A DNA stretch of 64,000 bases. It comes from Candidatus Leptofilum proximum. GTDB lineage: Bacteria; Chloroflexota; Anaerolineae; Promineifilales; Promineifilaceae. The notes beneath the pieces are model-generated. The model was not told the DNA's origin. It saw nothing but the letters and a program-made list of their open reading frames with translations, and did no database searches. The stretch spans positions 3,038,001 through 3,102,000 of the forward strand of contig JADJXK010000002.1 in NCBI GenBank assembly GCA_016710325.1. The letters are read 5' to 3'. Every line of letters begins with the position of its first letter. The stretch's first letter is position 1. Below are positions 60,510 through 64,000 of this stretch, piece after piece. Both the position numbers and the translations under genes were made by a program.

Positions 60510-60532
60510 GCGTTGGGGCGGTGGGTTGTAAA
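60504..60532 (-). promoter_or_regulatory. Leaderless sigma-70-type promoter of the nucleotidyltransferase pair
   Basis: On the minus strand TTTACA (60527-60532), 17 bases, TATACT (60504-60509), then six bases to the ATG. Initiation 6-7 bases after the -10 box would place the first transcribed base at the A of ATG, so the mRNA is leaderless. No Shine-Dalgarno is present. Confidence 0.75.
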
Positions 60533-60636
60533 ACGGCCGTACTCCGCGTTTGGCAAGTTAATCACCACTTGTTGTATACTCGACTAAGTTTTGAGTGCCT
60601 TAGTAATTTTTCAGTAAAAATCTCTTGCCTCTTGCA

Positions 60637-60663
60637 AAAAGTTTCGCAATTTGCTAAACTTTT
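60637..60663. promoter_or_regulatory. Candidate operator of the higBA-type genes
   Basis: AAAAGTTT, 11 bases (CGCAATTTGCT), AAACTTTT: perfect 8-base inverted arms ending 17 bases before the toxin start codon. A typical site for antitoxin autorepression. Confidence 0.55.
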
Positions 60664-60680
60664 AACCATGTACAAGTAAT

Positions 60681-60980
60681 ATGCGTATCATAACGCGCGC
60701 CCGTCTGCGACAATTCTGGGAAAAACACGCCGATGCTGAGGACGTACTCCGCCTTTGGTATCAACGTGCAAATCAAGCCAGCTGGCAAAATATCCTGGAG
60801 GTTCAACGTGTTTACCCCGCCGCTGAAATAGCGGGGAGGTTAACCATTTTTGATATCAAAGGGCATAGCTATCGACTTATTGTGCGCATTGAGTACGAAA
60901 GGCGAGAGATTTATATTCGTCATGTACTGACACATGAAGAATATAGCAAAAATCACTGGAAAAAAGATGACTGGTACTAA
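60681..60980 (+). CDS. higB: HigB-type mRNA interferase toxin
   Basis: 99 residues: MRIITRARLRQFWEKHADAE, then VYPAAEIAGRLTIFDIKGHSYRLIVRIEY and IYIRHVLTHEEYSKNHWKKDDWY. This is the RelE-fold HigB pattern with basic and aromatic catalytic residues in the C-terminal part; it cleaves mRNA on the ribosome. Followed immediately by its antitoxin (14-base overlap), in the reverse gene order usual for HigBA. Base composition is lower in GC than neighbours, consistent with transfer. Confidence 0.9.
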   Translation: MRIITRARLRQFWEKHADAEDVLRLWYQRANQASWQNILEVQRVYPAAEIAGRLTIFDIKGHSYRLIVRIEYERREIYIRHVLTHEEYSKNHWKKDDWY

Positions 60981-61446
60981 CACGACCACCTACGCTCAAT
61001 TAATCGCTAACTTTCCACCTCGTCCGCTCACCAACGATGAGCAATATCTGGCGACACAAGATCGGATCGATGCTTTGCTGGACAAAGGCAATCTGACCAT
61101 CGATGAGCAAGACTATCTCACTGTCTTAGGTATGATGGTGGAAAGGTATGAGTCTGAACGTGAACCAGACTTTACTTTGCGAGGCACGCGCCTAATTCGC
61201 GCCTTGATGGAAGAGCAAGGGCTCAGGCAGCGTGATCTGGTTGCTCCGATCTTCAAAACAGATTCCATCGCTTCTGCCATCTTAAATGGAAAGCGACAAT
61301 TGACGGTTGAACATATCAATAAACTGGCAGCTTTTTTTGATTTGCCTCATGCCTGGTTTTTTGAACCCCTGGCTGAACCAGAGTCGATTCATGCGAATGA
61401 GGGTCAAAAAGCTGCAAATAGACAACCAGAGCTGGCTATGGATTGA
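60967..61446 (+). CDS. higA: HigA-type helix-turn-helix antitoxin
   Basis: 159 residues from MTGTNTTTYAQ (after GGAAAAAAG); a start 33 bases earlier is possible. An N-terminal HigA-like segment (FPPRPLTNDEQYLATQDRIDALL) and a C-terminal helix-turn-helix RLIRALMEEQGLRQRDLVAPIF with IASAILNGKRQLTVEHINKL. It neutralises HigB and represses its own promoter, probably at the inverted repeat at 60637-60663. The C-terminal tail after residue about 140 is not conserved in pattern. Confidence 0.9.
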   Translation: MTGTNTTTYAQLIANFPPRPLTNDEQYLATQDRIDALLDKGNLTIDEQDYLTVLGMMVERYESEREPDFTLRGTRLIRALMEEQGLRQRDLVAPIFKTDSIASAILNGKRQLTVEHINKLAAFFDLPHAWFFEPLAEPESIHANEGQKAANRQPELAMD

Positions 61447-61666
61447 ACTTTGGCACTCACAAGCTGAGGTAGATATGCCTCAGGCTGAGCTCGCTAAATA
61501 TGTCAATTGAACTCCCTTAAGCTAGCAGCTGTCGATCTGCGGGCACCATCTTTCCAGATGGCAGTAACGGCCGTCACCCCTTCACAATTCAAACTTCACG
61601 ATTCACAATTTCCCTCCTCCTGCTACAATAGAAACCGTCACCCGCTCACCAACCCAGGAGGTACCA
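61447..61666 (+). promoter_or_regulatory. Promoter and ribosome-binding site of the TIR-like/EAD gene
   Basis: TTCACA (61602-61607), 16 bases, TACAAT (61624-61629), then AGGAGG (61656-61661) 5 bases before ATG 61667. A half-element of TTCACGATTCAC units overlaps the -35 box. No gene seen in the 220-bp stretch; a short frame overlapping the higA end was not supported. Confidence 0.6.
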
Positions 61667-62449
61667 ATGTCTGCCACCAAAATCTTTTTAAGCGTCGGCC
61701 GTACGGAAAACAAGCAGCACCAGCAGCTTGTAGAAACCATCGAGCAATACCTGCAAATGAACGACCTGCTGCCGCAAACGGTGGGCCGCACCTATTTTTC
61801 CAGCAAGCAGCCCCTGGTGGCTATCAAAGAGCTGATGCATGAATGCGCCGGGTCGATCATCATGGCCTACGAGCGCACGCACCTGGTAGAAGCGATTGAC
61901 AAGCGGGGCAGTACGCAGGAAGCGCACCTGCAGGGGTTGAACCTGCCCACCGTCTGGAACCAGATCGAGGCGACGATGGCCTACACGCTGGGGCATCCGC
62001 TGCTGGTGGTGGTGGAGGACGGGCTGAAGTACGAAGGGCTGCTGGAAACCGGCTACGACTGGTACGTGATGCACATCAAGCCCAACGAGAGCCTGCTGGC
62101 CAGCGCCGAATTTAAGGGGGTGTTTGCCGATTGGAAGCGGCGCGTGCTGGCCTACCAGGCGCAACAAGAACAGCAAAAGCAGCGGGGGGAAACGGCCGTT
62201 CCCCAACCCCAGGTCCCCCACAACCTCCTCGTCCACCTGCGCCAGGTTTTGGCCGACCGCTTTAGCCCCGGCGACCTGCAAACGCTCTGCTTCGACCTGA
62301 AGGTGCCTTACGAAAACCTCTCCGGCGATGAACACCGCCTGAAGGCGCTCAACCTCATCCAGACGCTGGAGCGCACCAACCGCATCGATGAATTGATTGC
62401 GTTTGGCCAGAAAATCCGCCCGGATGTACCCTGGCAGCTCACCGGTTAA
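61667..62449 (+). CDS. TIR/nucleoside-deoxyribosyltransferase-like protein with C-terminal EAD-like domain
   Basis: 260 residues. The N-terminal 165 have a Rossmann-like pattern: KIFLSVGRTENKQHQQLVETI, GRTYFSSKQPLVAIKELM, CAGSIIMAYERTHL and WNQIEATMAYTLGHPLLVVVED; the Glu in QIEAT is placed like the catalytic Glu of TIR and deoxyribosyltransferase folds. Residues about 183-255 are an EAD-like module, LRQVLADRFSPGDLQTLCFD, YENLSGD and L-x12-R, aligned position by position with that in the STAND NTPase at 48.3 kb. Such modules let an effector be recruited by its cognate STAND protein. Enzyme activity is inferred only. Confidence 0.7.
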   Translation: MSATKIFLSVGRTENKQHQQLVETIEQYLQMNDLLPQTVGRTYFSSKQPLVAIKELMHECAGSIIMAYERTHLVEAIDKRGSTQEAHLQGLNLPTVWNQIEATMAYTLGHPLLVVVEDGLKYEGLLETGYDWYVMHIKPNESLLASAEFKGVFADWKRRVLAYQAQQEQQKQRGETAVPQPQVPHNLLVHLRQVLADRFSPGDLQTLCFDLKVPYENLSGDEHRLKALNLIQTLERTNRIDELIAFGQKIRPDVPWQLTG

Positions 62450-62455
62450 GCCACC

Positions 62456-63583
62456 TCATTCTCCGGCAATAAGCGCGGCGATCTGCTGCGCCTCCAGACC
62501 AATCTCGCGCAGCATCCCCGTGGGCGACACGTAAAAGCCGCACGTGTACAGCCCCGGCAGATTGGTGGTTACCTGCCCCTTGACGGTGGCCAACGGCCGG
62601 TCCGGCGGCACAATGCCGGTGGGCAGGATAGGTGGCAGAACGGGCCGGTACCCGGTTGCCAGCACCACGGCTTGGAAGGTTTGCGAACGGCCGTCCACAA
62701 ACCGCACCTCATCCCCCGCAAACGACTGCACCTCCGCCACTACCGCCAGCCGTCCCTGGCGAATCTGGCGCACGGTGCCAATGTCTAGCAAAGGAATGCG
62801 CTGCTGGTGGGCAATCTGGCTAAACGGACCACCAGGCGCTTTTTGCAGCCCCAGCTTTTCGTACGATGGGTAATACAGCTTGAGCAGCGGCCAGCTCAGC
62901 CAATCAGCGAGTTTGGGCGGCAGCTGTGACAGGGGAATGGCAATGCCCAGGATAGGCAGCCCCAGCACGTCGCGCGGGATAATGTTCACCGGGCCGCGCA
63001 CCGATATTTTGGGGCGTGCGCCGTGCTCGATCAAATCGAGGGCTATTTCCCCGCCCGAATTGCCAAAGCCCACCACCAACACATCCTGCCCGGCAAACGG
63101 CGCGCCGCTGCGGTAGGCGCTGCTGTGCAGGATGGTACCGGGGAAGGTGTCATCACCTTGCCAGCGCGGAATGTTCGGCTTGTGGCTGTAGCCTGTGGCC
63201 ACCACCACAGCCCGGCTGTTGACTGTCCCGGCAGAGGTTTGGGTGAAGTAACGGCCGTTTTCCTGACTAATCTGCTCAACGGCCACGCCCAGCTGCGGCC
63301 CCAGCCGGTTGGCCGTCACATACGCCTCCAGGTAATCCACCACCTGCTGGCGGCTGGGGTACTTGGGGAAATTGCGCGGCATGGGGAAGTGCGGCAGGCT
63401 CGAAAGCGCCCGATTGGTGTGCAAATGCAGCCGGTCGTAGTGGGTTCGCCAGGCCGGGGCAATGTGGCCGGCCTTTTCTAGCAGGATGTGGGCAATGCCC
63501 CGCTGCTGCAGGCAGGCGGCCACAGCCAGGCCCGCTGGCCCTGCCCCCACCACCACAACATCGATTTCAGTTAGCAATGACAT
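62456..63583 (-). CDS. Flavin-containing monooxygenase (YUCCA-like FAD/NADPH enzyme)
   Basis: 375 residues: FAD site VVVGAGPAGLAVAACLQQRG, the FMO core DRLHLHTNRALSSLPHFPMP, second nucleotide site VLVVGFGNSGGEIALDLIEHG, ATGYSHKPNIP and ATGYRPVLPP. It oxygenates nucleophilic N or S atoms, or takes part in Baeyer-Villiger-type or peptide-tailoring chemistry; substrate not readable. Ends 7 bases from the convergent TIR-like gene. Confidence 0.9.
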   Translation of the reverse strand: MSLLTEIDVVVVGAGPAGLAVAACLQQRGIAHILLEKAGHIAPAWRTHYDRLHLHTNRALSSLPHFPMPRNFPKYPSRQQVVDYLEAYVTANRLGPQLGVAVEQISQENGRYFTQTSAGTVNSRAVVVATGYSHKPNIPRWQGDDTFPGTILHSSAYRSGAPFAGQDVLVVGFGNSGGEIALDLIEHGARPKISVRGPVNIIPRDVLGLPILGIAIPLSQLPPKLADWLSWPLLKLYYPSYEKLGLQKAPGGPFSQIAHQQRIPLLDIGTVRQIRQGRLAVVAEVQSFAGDEVRFVDGRSQTFQAVVLATGYRPVLPPILPTGIVPPDRPLATVKGQVTTNLPGLYTCGFYVSPTGMLREIGLEAQQIAALIAGE

Positions 63584-63767
63584 ATTGTTTTATCCTCCAC
63601 GCACTGTGTGTCTTTACGCAACCCTTTCCAGGCAGCAGTAGGTGGTTACGGCCGTTTCCCCTCAAAAGGGCGATGGTGGCGGATTATAAGGCAATCATGT
63701 GCCGGGCTACAACGCATCCTGTTTTATCGTGACGAGGTGCCCCACCAGGAACTCTTCTGACAAAGCA

Positions 63768-63799
63768 AAACGGATGCTTCTTAGCGGAAGCATCCGTTT
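63768..63799 (-). terminator. Rho-independent terminator before the FMO start
   Basis: A 13-bp perfect stem AAACGGATGCTTC/GAAGCATCCGTTT around TTAGCG, followed on the minus strand by TTTTGCTTT. It ends the partial gene at the window edge. Confidence 0.85.
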
Positions 63800-63828
63800 G
63801 CCAAAGGAGGTTCACACGAAACGTTCGA

Positions 63829-63999
63829 TTATCCGCAGCCGCCGCTGGTGGGGGCGCGTTTTAGCTGTAGAATCACCTTGGGTTCGTAAACAAATTCATA
63901 CTGGTGCGGATCTGGCTCCGCGGGGAACTGCCGCGCGCCGAGGGCCGCGGCAAAGGTGTAGGCCAGTTCATCATCGGCATTGGGCACGCGCGGATTAGC
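63829..63999 (-). CDS. C-terminus of an unidentified protein (5' part outside window)
   Basis: 57 codons in frame to the stop at 63829-63831: ANPRVPNADDELAYTFAAAL, then HQYEFVYEPKVILQLKRAP and the tail TSGGCG. The C-terminal Gly-Gly-Cys-Gly may be a metal-binding or thiol tail. Not recognised. The reading is supported by codon usage like the neighbours and by the terminator directly after it. Confidence 0.65.
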   Translation of the reverse strand, partial: ANPRVPNADDELAYTFAAALGARQFPAEPDPHQYEFVYEPKVILQLKRAPTSGGCG

Positions 64000-64000
64000 C

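Noticed and set aside
61307..61510. Small + frame overlapping the end of higA (67 codons)
   Set aside because: Lies mostly inside higA in another frame, no ribosome-binding site, no recognisable pattern.
63699..63998. + strand frame of 99 codons at the window end
   Set aside because: Crosses a strong terminator hairpin and is antisense to the minus-strand C-terminus, which reads as a normal protein.
1..64000. tRNA or rRNA genes
   Set aside because: No cloverleaf-like or conserved rRNA stretches were noticed on either strand by reading; a covariance scan would be needed to exclude a tRNA fully.

Overview
The window looks like a chromosomal segment (GC by eye near 60%) of a Gram-negative-staining or diderm-like environmental bacterium, most probably a member of the Chloroflexota (Anaerolineae-type). 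This placement is inference. It rests on the fused rhamnulose-phosphate aldolase/lactaldehyde dehydrogenase, an F420-type luciferase-like oxidoreductase, an HrcA/CIRCE-controlled groESL operon, EAD/STAND-type genes, and two genome-wide habits: a hugely over-represented palindromic octamer ACGGCCGT (about 108 copies counted by eye, roughly 2 expected) and many intergenic quasi-palindromes built from short tandem units. No rRNA, tRNA, CRISPR array or transposase was recognised.

0-12.5 kb is an L-rhamnose utilisation locus on the + strand: the end of a sugar ABC binding protein, a DUF4037 protein, a URO-D-family protein, a GH78 alpha-L-rhamnosidase, RhaM mutarotase, RhaA isomerase, the bifunctional RhaEW aldolase/dehydrogenase and LutABC. 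Together they can take rhamnosides to L-lactaldehyde, L-lactate and pyruvate. The rhamnulose kinase is not in the window. A decayed vapBC-like pair sits between rhaA and rhaEW.

12.5-33.3 kb holds a CDF cation exporter, an acidic DUF6335 protein, a META lipoprotein, a universal stress protein, a giant cyclic beta-1,2-glucan synthase, an F420-type oxidoreductase, topoisomerase IB, a stress cluster (YciF, ChaB, PRC barrel) and a complete Na+-pumping methylmalonyl-CoA-type decarboxylase operon. 33.4-35.2 kb is a fluoride module: crcB riboswitch, fluC with a TTG start, and a DUF190 protein with four CBS domains. 35-48 kb is housekeeping: TPR proteins, groESL with two CIRCE sites around a good sigma-70-type promoter, two GT2 glycosyltransferases, GNAT, an extended SDR, an HD protein, an aldo/keto reductase, a rhomboid protease and an alpha/beta hydrolase.

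48-62.5 kb is the most unusual stretch and has the flavour of a defence or signalling island. A STAND-type NTPase carries an effector-associated-domain (EAD)-like module inserted between its Walker A and Walker B motifs. Its apparent winged-helix/TPR half is a separate 1744-residue multi-spanning membrane protein in the same reading frame, split off by an 84-bp spacer that is itself a quasi-palindrome. Twelve kb away a small protein with a TIR/deoxyribosyltransferase-like N-terminus ends in the same EAD-like module. Between them lie a REC-GAF-histidine kinase, a response regulator, a UvrD-like helicase with a divergent motif II, a nucleotidyltransferase pair bracketed by an exact 23-bp direct repeat containing a leaderless promoter, and a HigBA-type toxin-antitoxin pair. 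The window ends with a flavin monooxygenase and the tail of an unidentified protein.
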